64,000 nucleotides of DNA from Pteria penguin (lineage: Eukaryota > Mollusca > Bivalvia > Pterioida > Pteriidae): contig CM068590.1 of NCBI GenBank assembly GCA_035048485.1, forward strand, positions 2,294,001 through 2,358,000, given 5' to 3'. This document shows, piece by piece, positions 11,663 through 24,042 of the stretch (the stretch's first letter is position 1; each line of letters begins with the position of its first letter). A program made the translations under genes and the position numbers. The notes under the pieces are model-generated. The model ran no database searches. It was not told where the DNA came from and was given only the letters and a program-made list of their open reading frames with translations.

Positions 11663-11667
11663 ATTGG
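11663..11667 (-). promoter_or_regulatory. CCAAT box upstream of the RecQ-like gene
   Basis: CCAAT in gene orientation about 55 bp before the ATG at 11608, between the gene and the right terminal repeat, mirroring the arrangement at the other gene in copy A. Confidence 0.4.
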
Positions 11668-11716
11668 TCAACAGTAATGATCATTCAGGAACGATAACTC
11701 GCTCATTCCAATAGGT

Positions 11717-11801
11717 GGCGGAGCGGAAGTTTTAAACGTGTATCTAAATCCACCAAGGGGGAGATGAGAGAAGCGAATCGTAGCCTTGGTTTACGAAGAT
11801 G
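11717..11801 (-). repeat. Right terminal inverted repeat of copy B
   Basis: Reverse complement of 1996-2080 with two differences; followed at once by the 9-bp target duplication. Confidence 0.88.
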
Positions 11802-11810
11802 TGGTCCCTC
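11802..11810. repeat. Right 9-bp target-site duplication of copy B
   Basis: TGGTCCCTC, identical to 1987-1995. Confidence 0.85.
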
Positions 11811-13529
11811 CGACTTCGACATATCTAGGTTTGACTGTTCAATATTTTTTAGGTATTTTTTTTTTTCAAATTCATTTCCAGAGTGAAGGCAGCTTTAGTC
11901 CAGTGTATGGAAGTATGCCTGTTAATGAGAATTTAAAATTAACTGCTTTGCTATAAGCAATAGTGGCCTTTTTTCACCATGCAGTCATGATTTGAGGTCA
12001 TTCGCAGATTTTAATGAAGAAAGGAAGGATATTATGGTATAGTATGCGTGATTTTCATTGATTTAAGAAATGGATCCTATATATATATACATGTTGACTG
12101 GTGCACGTGTGTGCCACAATGTTGAAAGAGGTTCAGGGAATTGGATCGGAGGCAGTACCTGCTCTGGTGACAAATCTGTTTGAATAGTCGGGTATGATGC
12201 CAAAGAAATTAGTTATCAGTGTCTATTGTCGAGCGATCGGCTAGTAGCAGACGGTTCCGGTTTTGTTTCATATCTGACTACATGCATTTCTTAACAGCAC
12301 TGTATTTTTGACTAATTGATAGACCTAGTTATATTGTAAATTATACCTTATATTTTATAGTTTTTAAGTGAAGTGCGATTTCTTTTGTACTTTGAATTCG
12401 TTATATAAAACAAATTAAAGTGATAAACTCACGGGAATCACTGTTCCATAAATGGAAAAGGGTTTCATATTCCAGAGGAATTAAAGTTGTTCCATCAATT
12501 GTGACAGATCTGAACTAAAAATGTTGTTAATGCAGAAATCAACTGAATTTTATTTTATCACCAATCTGCTAGATTCGCCGCCAGACCATCAACACAAAGA
12601 AAATTAAATGATAAGTTGAGTGATTGATTGATTGAGTGAATACTGTTCTACGTCACTCCACGATTATTTCACATATATGGTGATGACATCTGCCGGATGC
12701 GTTGCGTGCAAATTCAGACATTTAGATCTTTGCAACGAACCCACCCGAAGCAGTGCCACGTCCACCGTCCGAGACCTCTGGTTTTACTGTCTCATCCGAA
12801 AGACAGAGCAGCAGTGCGTCAAGTGCAGGAGTCAAACCCGGGACATCTCGAGCCTAGCACCTAATCCACCAACCCACACTGGCTTCATTGATACGTCACT
12901 TTCATATGTTTAAGCTTGACTTTAATCACTTTAGCTATAATTCCGGTAGATACTTTCAACATCATAACTGATCTACTGATTTTATTTTTGAAATTGTAAT
13001 GATATGTTTTAAATTGGTTATGAATTTTTAATTTCAGCATTTCTTTATACATAGGTATTAATAAATAATCGCTGACACCTTCTAAAGCTTCGGGATAATT
13101 TTTATGAAACTTTGTTCAATACCACCATTTGAAGATTTGCATAATGGAAAGGGAACGCTGTTCAAAAGTTTACAGGAATTATGACCCTTGGAATTAGATT
13201 AATTTAAAATACATTGTCTTCGCAACTCCTTTTTGATGAACTGGTTAAAAGAAAGATAACATCATAAAGATATGCTTCTTGAACTTGTTACAGAATTTTC
13301 ACATATCATCAAAACTCAATACAACTTTAGTTGGTTAATTAATGAAAGGAGGTAGGATGGGTATCAACAAATACATGTGCGAACCACAAACAATTGAAGA
13401 GGAAGACTGAACTATCTCAGCAGAATCAAAGGTAATCTAAATTTACCACAATTAGATTAGAAATATAGTAACACGTAGGATAATAAAATGCAGATGTATT
13501 ATGTGATGCTTTAATGGTGCTCTATTCTA
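11811..13529. other. Gene-free stretch between transposon and satellite
   Basis: AT-rich sequence with no coding signal; the only recognisable piece is the SINE at 12605-12890. Confidence 0.6.
12605..12890 (-). repeat. tRNA-derived SINE, minus orientation
   Basis: The left end has the TGATTGATTGATTG tail, seen as ATCAATCA in the element's own orientation. The right end has a GGTTTGACTCC-type B box. The body matches the SINE at 55526-55795. ORFs read through it are spurious. Confidence 0.7.
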
Positions 13530-13639
13530 TGGAAAATCTATTTTAGAGCCTTGATCTCTACAAAGAGAGTCTATCTTCGGATTTTGATCTCAGAAAGTCT
13601 AAATTAATACCCTGATCTCTACATAGACAGTCTACCTTA

Positions 13640-13990
13640 GAACCCTGATCTCTACATACACAGTCTACCTTAGAACCCTGATCTCTACATACACAGTCTA
13701 CCTTAGAACCCTGATCTCTACATACACAGTCTACCTTAGAACCCTGATCTCTACATACACAGTCTACCTTAGAACCCTGATCTCTACATACACAGTCTAC
13801 CTTAGAACCCTGATCTCTACATACACAGTCTACCTTAGAACCCTGATCTCTACATACACAGTCTACCTTAGAACCCTGATCTCTACATACACAGTCTACC
13901 TTAGAACCTTGATATCTACATACACAGTCTACCTTAGAACCCTGATCTCTACATACACAGTCTACCTTAGAACCTTGATATCTACATAGA
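13640..13990. repeat. Locally homogenised 33-bp sub-array
   Basis: About ten successive units are almost identical to each other (block CATACACAGTCTACC, differing from the array consensus CATAGAGAGTCTATC), with only a CCTTGATATCT variant near the end. This is a recent local amplification inside the older array. Confidence 0.8.
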
Positions 13991-16900
13991 GAGTCTATCT
14001 TAGACTAGATGTCTACAAAAAGAGTCTGTCTTAGAACATTGGTCTCTACATAGATAATCTCTCTTAGACACCTTGATCTCTACATAGAAAGTCTACCTTA
14101 CAACCTTGATCTCTATATAGAGAGTCTATTTTAGAACCTTGATATCTACACAGAGAGTCTATCTTAGAACCTTGACCTCTACATAGAGAGTCTATCTTAT
14201 AGCCTTCATGTCTACAAAGAGAGTCTATCTTAGAACCCTGATCTCTACATAGAGAGTCTATCTTAGAACCTTGACTTCTACATAGAGAGCCTATCGTAGA
14301 ACCTTGATCTCTACATAGAGAGTCTATCTTAGAACCTTGATCTCTACAAAGATAGTCTGTCTTAGAACCTTGACTTCTACATAGAGAGCCTATCGTAGAA
14401 CCTTGATCTCTACATAGAGAGTCTATCTTAGGAAGTTGATTTCCAAACAATGAAACTATCTTAGAAGTTGATCTCTACACGGAGTAACCATCCCAGAACC
14501 TTGATTCCCTACAAAGAACCTTGATTTATACACAGAGATAACATGCTTAAATACCCTTCGTCTATTAATAAATATGCCATCTCAAAGCCTTGATCTCTGT
14601 ATAGAAAATCCATCTTAGAACCTTGATGTCTTCATAGAGAGTCCATTTTAAAATCTTGATCTCTACATAGAGAGTCCATCTTAGAACCTTGATCTCTACT
14701 TAGAGAGTCCATCTTAAAATCTTGATCTCTACATAGAGAGTCTATCTTAGAACCTTGATTTCTACATGGAGAGTCCATCTTAGGAAGTTGATTTCTATAG
14801 AATGAAACTATCTTAGAACATTGATCTCTACACGGAGTAACCATCCCAGAACCTTGAATCCCATACAAAGAACCTTGATTTATACAGAGAGATAAAAGTG
14901 TTTAAAAAGCCTTCATATATTAATACATATGTCATCTTAAAGCCTTGATCTCTGTATAGAGAATCCATCTTAGAACCTTGATCTCTACATGGAGAGTCTA
15001 CCTTAGAACCTTGATTTCTACATAGAGAGTCTATCTTAGAACCTTGATATCTACATAGAGAGTCTATCTTACAACTTTGATTGCTACATAGAGAGTCTAT
15101 CTTAGAACCTATATATCTACATAGAGAGTCTATCTTAGAACCTTGATTTCTACATAGAGAGTCTATCTTAGAACCCTGATATCTACATACACAGTCTATC
15201 TTAGAACCTTGACCTCTACATAGATAGTCTATCGTAGAACCTTGATTTCTACATAGAGGGTCTATCTTATAACCCTGAATTCTACATAGAGCTTATCTCA
15301 GAACCTTGATCTCTACATATACAGTCTATCTTAGAACCTTCATCTCTACATAGTAAGTCTGTCTTAGACCCTTTATTTCTACATAGAGAGTCTATGTTAG
15401 AACCCTGATCTCTAGATAGAGAGACTATGTTAGTACCTTGATCTCTACTTAGAGAGTCTATCTTAAATCCTTGATGTCTACATATAGAGTCTATCTCAGA
15501 ACCTTGATCCCTACATAGAGAGTCTATCTTAGAAAATTGATCTCATTATAGAGAGTCTATCGTAGAACCTTGATCTATACACAGAGAGCCTATCTTACAG
15601 CGTTGACCTCTACATAGAGAGTCTATCGTACGACCTTGATCTCTACATAGAGAGTCTATTTTAGAACCTTGATCTCTACATAGAGAGTCTATCTTAGAAC
15701 ATTGATCTCTACATAGAGAGTCTATCTTAGAACCTTGACATCTACATAGAAAGCCTATCTTAGAACCTTGACATCTACATAGAGAGTCTATCTTAGAACC
15801 CTGATCTCTACACAGAGAGTCTATCTCAGAGCCTTGATATCTACATAGAAAGCCTATCTTAGAACCTTGATCTCTACATAGACAGTCTATCTTAGAACCT
15901 AGATGTCTACAAAAAGAGTCTATCTTAGAACCTTGATGTGTTTATAGAGAGTCTATCTTAGAAACTTGTCCACTACATAGAGAGTCTATCGTAGAACCCT
16001 GATCTCTACAAAGAGAGTCTATCTTAGAACCTTCATCTCTACATAGAGAGTCTGTCTTAGGACTTAGTGCTCTACATAGAGAGTGTATCTTAGGACTTTC
16101 TTCTCTACATAGAGAGTCTATCGTAGAACCTTGATCTCTACATAGAGAGTCGATCGTAGAACCTTGATCTCTACACAGAGAGTCTATCTTAGAACCTTCA
16201 TCTCTACATAAAGAGAATATCTTAGAACCTTGATCTCTACATAGAGTGTCTATCTTAGAACCTTGATCTCTACATAGAGAGTCTGTCTTAGAACCCCTTC
16301 ATCTCTACATAGATAGTCTATCCTAGGACCTTGTCCTCTACATGCAGAGTCTATTTTAGAACCTTGATCTCTACATAGAGAGTCTATCTTAGAACCTTGA
16401 CATCTACAGAGAGAGTCTATCTTAGAACCTTGACATCTACATAGAGAGTATATCTTACAACCTTGATCTCTACATAGAGAGTCTATCTTACAACTTTGAT
16501 CTCTACATAGAGAATTTATCTTAGAACCTTCATGTCTACAAAGACAGCATATCTCAGAACCTTTATCTCTACATAGAGTGCGTATCTTAGGACCTTGATC
16601 TCTACATAGAGTGTCTATCTTAGAACCATGATCTCTACATAGAGAGTGTATCTTAGGACCTTGATCTCTACATAGAGAGTCTATCTTAGGACTTTGATAT
16701 CTGCATAGAGAGTCTACCTTAGGACCTTGATCTCTACATAGAGAGTCTATCTTAGAACCTTGATCTCTACATTGAGAGTCTGCCTTAGAACATATTTCTC
16801 TACATGACAAACCTATCTTAGAACTTCGATGTGTATATAGAGAGTCTATCTCAGAACCTTGATCCCTACATAGAGAGTCTATCTTAGAACCTTGATCTCT

Positions 16901-17190
16901 ACATTGAGAGTCTGCCTTAGAACATATTTCTCTACATGACAAGCCTATCTTAGAACTTCGATGTGTATATAGAGAGTCTATCTCAGAACCTTGATCCCTA
17001 CATAGAGAGTCTATCTCAGAACCTTGATCCCTACATAGAGAGTCTATCTTAGAAAATTGATCTCATTATAGAGAGTCTATCGTAGTACCTTGATCTATAC
17101 ATAGAGAGCCTATCTTACAGCGTTGACCTCTACATAGAGAGTCTATCGTACGACCTTGATCTCTACATAGAGAGTCTATCTTAGAACCTT

Positions 17191-17515
17191 GTGTTAGATA
17201 ACACACGGTTCTTTAAAGAGTCTGATGGTTAAACATTTGTTAAAAGAAACAACTAAAAAGTGAAGTGAACTAACAATGAATAACAACGAATCTCATAGAT
17301 TAACTTTTAATAATCTAAACCCAATATCAATTATACAGCTATTATTTATAATTAAAGAAATAAGTAAATTTACAAATGACAACAATAAGTTTTATCTGTA
17401 GAGATGTGATAATAAATAGAGCCAATAGAGAGCGAGATCCCCAAGTCAAAGTTTCTTACGTGATGGTCGAGTGCCGCAGTTTGGGTCCAAGTCGGGATCT
17501 GACCGGCCTAACGAG
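17191..17515. repeat. 325-bp non-satellite block, copy 1
   Basis: Unique-looking AT-rich sequence inserted between satellite units, beginning GTGTTAGATAACACACGG and ending GGCCTAACGAG. Short inverted GTTAG/CTAAC ends are present but no target duplication is clear. It was carried along when the 2,653-bp unit amplified. No coding signal; identity unknown. Confidence 0.75.
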
Positions 17516-20500
17516 TGTCTATCTTAGAACCTTGATCTCTACATAGAGAGTCTATCTTAGAACCTTGACATCTACATAGAGAGTCTATCTTAGAACCCTG
17601 ATCTCTACATAGAGAGTCGATCTTGGGACCTTGATCTCTTTATAGAAAGTATATATTAGTACCTTGATCTCTACATAGAGAGTCTACCTTAGAACCTTGA
17701 TATCTACATAGAGAGTCTATCTTAGAACCTAGATGTCTACAAAAAGAGTCTGTCTTAGAACCTTGATGTGTATATAAAGAGTCTATCTTAGAAACTTGTC
17801 CTCTACATAAAGAGTCTATCGTAGAACCTTGATTTCTACATAGAGAGTCTATCGTAGAACCTTGATCTCTACACAGAGAGTCTATCTTAGAACCTTCATC
17901 TCTACATAAAGAGTATATCTTAGAACATTGATCCCTACATAGAGTGTCTATCTTAGAACCCTGATCTCTAGAGAGAGAGTCTGTCTTAGAACCTTCATCT
18001 CTACATAGATATCCTATCTTAGGACCTTGACATCTACATAGAGAGTCTATTTTAGAACCTTGATCTCTACATAGAGAGTCTATCTTAGAACCTTGACATC
18101 TACAGAGAGAGTCTATCTTAGAACCCTGATCTCTACATAGAGAGTCTATCTTAGAACCTTGATATCTACATAGAGAGTCTATCTTAGAACCTTGATATCT
18201 ACATAGACAGTCTATCTTAGAACCTAGATGTCTACAAAAAGAGTCTGTCTTAGAACCTTGATGTATTTATAGAGAGTCTATCTTAGAAACTTGTCCACTA
18301 CATAGAGAGTCTATCGTAGAACCCTGATCTCTACACAGAGAGTCTATCTTAGAACCTTCATCTCTACATAGAGAGTCTGTCTTAGGACTTAGTGCTCTAC
18401 ATAGAGAGTGTATCTTAGGACTTTCTTCTCTACATAGAGAGTCGATCGTAGAACCTTGATCTCTACACAGAGAGTCTATCTTAGAACCTTCATCTCTATA
18501 TAAAGAGTATATCTTAGAACCTTGATCTCTACATAGAGTGTCTATCTTAGAACCTTGATCTCTACGTAGAGAGTCTGTCTTAGAACCTTCATCTCTACAT
18601 AGATAGTCTATCCTAGGACCTTCTCCTCTACATGCAGAGTCTATTTTAGAACCTTGATCTCTACATAGAGAGTCAACCTTAGAACCTTGATATCTACATA
18701 GAGAGTCTATCTTAGAACCTAGATGTCTACAAAAAGAGTCTGTCTTAGAACCTTGATGTGTATATAGAGAGTCTATCTTAGAAACTTGTCCTCTACATAA
18801 AGAGTCTATCGTAGAACCTTGATTTCTACATAGAGAGTCTATCGTAGAACCTTGATCTCTACACAGAGAGTCTATCTTAGAACCTTCATCTCTACATAAA
18901 GAGTATATCTTAGAACCTTGATCTCTACATAGAGTGTCTATCTTAGAACCCTGATCTCTACATAGAGAGTCTGTCTTAGAACCTTCATCTCTACATAGAT
19001 AGTCTATCTTAGGACCTTGACATCTACATAGAGAGTCTATTTTAGAACCTTGATCTCTACATAGAGAGTCTATCTTAGAACATTGATCTCTACATAGAGT
19101 GTCTATCTTAGAACCCTGATCTCTACATAGAGAGTCTGTCTTAGAACCTTCATCTCTACATAGATAGTCTATCTTAGGATCTTGACATCTACATAGAGAG
19201 TCTATTTTAGAACCTTGATCTCTACATAGAGAGTCTATCTTAGAAAATTGATCTCTACATAGAGAGTCTGTCTTAGAACTTTGACATCTACAGAGAGAGT
19301 CTATCTTAGAACCTTGACATCTACATAGAGAGTCTATCTTAGAACCCTGATCTCTTCACAGAGAGTCTATCTCAGAGCCTTGATATCTACATAGAAAGCC
19401 TATCTTAGAACCTTGATCTCTACATAGAGAGTTTATCTTAGAACCTTCATGTCTGCAAAGAGAGCCTATCTCAGAACCTTTATCTCTACATAGAGAGTCG
19501 ATCGTAGAACCTTGATCTCTACACAGAGAGTCTATCTTAGAACCTTCATCTCTATATAAAGAGTATATCTTAGAACCTTGATCTCTACATAGAGTGTCTA
19601 TCTTAGAACCTTGATCTCTACGTAGAGAGTCTGTCTTAGAACCTTCATCTCTACATAGATAGTCTATCCTAGGACCTTCTCCTCTACATGCAGAGTCTAT
19701 TTTAGAACCTTGATCTCTACATAGAGAGTCAACCTTAGAACCTTGATATCTACATAGAGAGTCTATCTTAGAACCTAGATGTCTACAAAAAGAGTCTGTC
19801 TTAGAACCTTGATGTGTATATAGAGAGTCTATCTTAGAAACTTGTCCTCTACATAAAGAGTCTATCGTAGAACCTTGATTTCTACATAGAGAGTCTATCG
19901 TAGAACCTTGATCTCTACACAGAGAGTCTATCTTAGAACCTTCATCTCTACATAAAGAGTATATCTTAGAACCTTGATCTCTACATAGAGTGTCTATCTT
20001 AGAACCCTGATCTCTACATAGAGAGTCTGTCTTAGAACCTTCATCTCTACATAGATAGTCTATCTTAGGACCTTGACATCTACATAGAGAGTCTATTTTA
20101 GAACCTTGATCTCTACATAGAGAGTCTATCTTAGAACATTGATCTCTACATAGAGTGTCTATCTTAGAACCCTGATCTCTACATAGAGAGTCTGTCTTAG
20201 AACCTTCATCTCTACATAGATAGTCTATCTTAGGATCTTGACATCTACATAGAGAGTCTATTTTAGAACCTTGATCTCTACATAGAGAGTCTATCTTAGA
20301 AAATTGATCTCTACATAGAGAGTCTGTCTTAGAACTTTGACATCTACAGAGAGAGTCTATCTTAGAACCTTGACATCTACATAGAGAGTCTATCTTAGAA
20401 CCCTGATCTCTTCACAGAGAGTCTATCTCAGAGCCTTGATATCTACATAGAAAGCCTATCTTAGAACCTTGATCTCTACATAGAGAGTTTATCTTAGAAC

Positions 20501-21064
20501 CTTCATGTCTGCAAAGAGAGCCTATCTCAGAACCTTTATCTCTACATAGAGAGTCTATCTTAGAACCATGATCTCTACATAGAGAGTCTATCTTAGAACC
20601 TTGATATCTACATAGAGAGTCTATCTTAGAACCTTGACATCTACAGAGAGAGTCTATCTTAGAACCCTGATCTCTATATAGAGAGTCCATCTCAGAACCT
20701 TGATCCCTACATAGAGAGTCTATCTTAGAACCTTGATCTCTACATTGAGAGTCTGCCTTAGAACATATTTCTCTACATGACAAGCCTATCTTAGAACTTC
20801 GATGTGTATATAGAGAGTCTATCTCAGAACCTTGATCCCTACATAGAGAGTCTATCTCAGAACCTTGATCCCTACATAGAGAGTCTATCTCAGAACCTTG
20901 ATCCCTACATAGAGAGTCTATCTTAGAAAATTGATCTCATTATAGAGAGTCTATCGTAGTACCTTGATCTATACATAGAGAGCCTATCTTACAGCGTTGA
21001 CCTCTACATAGAGAGTCTATCGTACGACCTTGATCTCTACATAGAGAGTCTATCTTAGAACCTT

Positions 21065-21389
21065 GTGTTAGATAACACACGGTTCTTTAAAGAGTCTGAT
21101 GGTTAAACATTTGTTAAAAGAAACAACTAAAAAGTGAAGTGAACTAACAATGAATAACAACGAATCTCATAGATTAACTTTTAATAATCTAAACCCAATA
21201 TCAATTATACAGCTATTATTTATAATTAAAGAAATAAGTAAATTTACAAATGACAACAATAAGTTTTATCTGTAGAGATGTGATAATAAATAGAGCCAAT
21301 AGAGAGCGAGATCCCCAAGTCAAAGTTTCTTACGTGATGGTCGAGTGCCGCAGTTTGGGTCCAAGTCGGGATCTGACCGGCCTAACGAG
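21065..21389. repeat. 325-bp non-satellite block, copy 2
   Basis: Same length as, and apparently identical to, the block at 17191-17515. Confidence 0.75.
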
Positions 21390-23717
21390 TGTCTATCTTA
21401 GAACCTTGATCTCTACATAGAGAGTCTATCTTAGAACCTTGACATCTACATAGAGAGTCTATCTTAGAACCCTGATCTCTACATAGAGAGTCTATCTTAG
21501 AACCTTGACATCTACATAGAGAGTCTATCGTAGAACCTTGATCTCTACACAGAGAGTCTATCTTAGAACCTTCATCTCTACATAAAGAGTATATCTTAGA
21601 ACATTGATCTCTACATAGAGTGTCTATCTTAGAACCCTGATCTCTAGAGAGAGAGTCTGTCTTAGAACCTTCATCTCTACATAGATATCCTATCTTAGGA
21701 CCTTGACATCTACATAGAGAGTCTATTTTAGAACCTTGATCTCTACATAGAGAGTCTATCTTAGAACATTGATCTCTACATAGAGAGTCTATCTTAGAAC
21801 CTTGACATCTACAGAGAGAGTCTATCTTAGAACCCTGATCTCTACATAGAGAGTCTATCTTAGAACCTTGATATCTACATAGAGAGTCTATCTTAGAACC
21901 TTGATATCTACATAGACAGTCTATCTTAGAACCTAGATGTCTACAAAAAGAGTCTGTCTTAGAACCTTGATGTATTTATAGAGAGTCTATCTTAGAAACT
22001 TGTCCACTACATAGAGAGTCTATCGTAGAACCCTGATCTCTACACAGAGAGTCTATCTTAGAACCTTCATCTCTACATAGAGAGTCTGTCTTAGGACTTA
22101 GTGCTCTACATAGAGAGTGTATCTTAGGACTTTCTTCTCTACATAGAGAGTCGATCGTAGAACCTTGATCTCTACACAGAGAGTCTATCTTAGAACCTTC
22201 ATCTCTACATAAAGAGTATATCTTATAACCTTGATCTCTACATAGAGTGTCTATCTTAGAACCTTGATCTCTACATAGAGAGTCTGTCTTAGAACCTTCA
22301 TCTCTACATAGATAGTCTATCCTAGGACCTTCTCCTCTACATGCAGAGTCTATTTTAGAACCTTGATCTCTACATAGAGAGTCAACCTTAGAACCTTGAT
22401 ATCTACATAGAGAGTCTATCTTAGAACCTAGATGTCTACAAAAAGAGTCTGTCTTAGAACCTTGGTGTGTATATAGAGAGTCTATCTTAGAAACTTGTCC
22501 TCTACATAAAGAGTCTATCGTAGAACCTTGATTTCTACATAGAGAGTCTATCGTAGAACCTTGATCTCTACACAGAGAGTCTATCTTAGAACCTTCATCT
22601 CTACATAAAGAGTATATCTTAGAACCTTGATCTCTACATAGAGTGTCTATCTTAGAACCCTGATCTCTACATAGAGAGTATGTCTTAGAACCTTCATCTC
22701 TACATAGATAGTCTATCTTAGGACCTTGACATCTACATAGAGAGTCTATTTTAGAACCTTGATCTCTACATAGAGAGTCTATCTTAGAACATTGATCTCT
22801 ACATAGAGTGTCTATCTTAGAACCCTGATCTCTACATAGAGAGTCTGTCTTAGAACCTTCATCTCTACATAGATAGTCTATCTTAGGATCTTGACATCTA
22901 CATAGAGAGTCTATTTTAGAACCTTGATCTCTACATAGAGAGTCTATCTTAGAAAATTGATCTCTACATAGAGAGTCTGTCTTAGAACTTTGACATCTAC
23001 AGAGAGAGTCTATCTTAGAACCTTGACATCTACATAGAGAGTCTATCTTAGAACCCTGATCTCTTCACAGAGAGTCTATCTCAGAGCCTTGATATCTACA
23101 TAGAAAGCCTATCTTAGAACCTTGATCTCTACATAGAGAGTTTATCTTAGAACCTTCATGTCTGCAAAGAGAGCCTATCTCAGAACCTTTATCTCTACAT
23201 AGAGAGTCTATCTTAGAACCATGATCTCTACATAGAGAGTCTATCTTAGAACCTTGATATCTACATAGAGAGTCTATCTTAGAACCTTGACATCTACAGA
23301 GAGAGTCTATCTTAGAACCCTGATCTCTATATAGAGAGTCCATCTCAGAACCTTGATCCCTACATAGAGAGTCTATCTTAGAACCTTGATCTCTACATTG
23401 AGAGTCTGCCTTAGAACATATTTCTCTACATGACAAGCCTATCTTAGAACTTCGATGTGTATATAGAGAGTCTATCTCAGAACCTTGATCCCTACATAGA
23501 GAGTCTATCTCAGAACCTTGATCCCTACATAGAGAGTCTATCTCAGAACCTTGATCCCTACATAGAGAGTCTATCTTAGAAAATTGATCTCATTATAGAG
23601 AGTCTATCGTAGTACCTTGATCTATACATAGAGAGCCTATCTTACAGCGTTGACCTCTACATAGAGAGTCTATCGTACGACCTTGATCTCTACATAGAGA
23701 GTCTATCTTAGAACCTT

Positions 23718-24042
23718 GTGTTAGATAACACACGGTTCTTTAAAGAGTCTGATGGTTAAACATTTGTTAAAAGAAACAACTAAAAAGTGAAGTGAACTAA
23801 CAATGAATAACAACGAATCTCATAGATTAACTTTTAATAATCTAAACCCAATATCAATTATACAGCTATTATTTATAATTAAAGAAATAAGTAAATTTAC
23901 AAATGACAACAATAAGTTTTATCTGTAGAGATGTGATAATAAATAGAGCCAATAGAGAGCGAGATCCCCAAGTCAAAGTTTCTTACGTGATGGTCGAGTG
24001 CCGCAGTTTGGGTCCAAGTCGGGATCTGACCGGCCTAACGAG
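23718..24042. repeat. 325-bp non-satellite block, copy 3
   Basis: Same length as, and apparently identical to, the block at 21065-21389, exactly 2,653 bp downstream. Confidence 0.75.

Larger units (their letters stand above)
1996..11801. mobile_element. 9.8-kb DNA transposon with DUF6589-like and RecQ-like genes (copy B)
   Basis: The element is 9,806 bp, bounded by 85-bp terminal inverted repeats with about two mismatches and flanked by a 9-bp duplication. It carries two convergent genes: a spliced DUF6589-like/C2H2 gene reading inward from the left, and a spliced RecQ-like helicase gene reading inward from the right. The introns hold nested SINEs and other repeats. Helicase-bearing Academ elements and Mutator-type elements with 9-bp duplications are the families to compare; I do not assign a superfamily from sequence alone. 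Copy B is broken: it lacks exon 1 and has homopolymer frameshifts in both genes. Confidence 0.85.

Noticed and set aside
16250..16942. 230-codon minus-strand ORF as a real repeat protein
   Set aside because: Consensus of period 33 leaves this frame open by chance; neighbouring units have stops and indels and there is no consistent start or splice context.
17191..17515. Solo LTR
   Set aside because: It begins with TGTTAG but does not end in CA and has no visible target duplication; left as unidentified.
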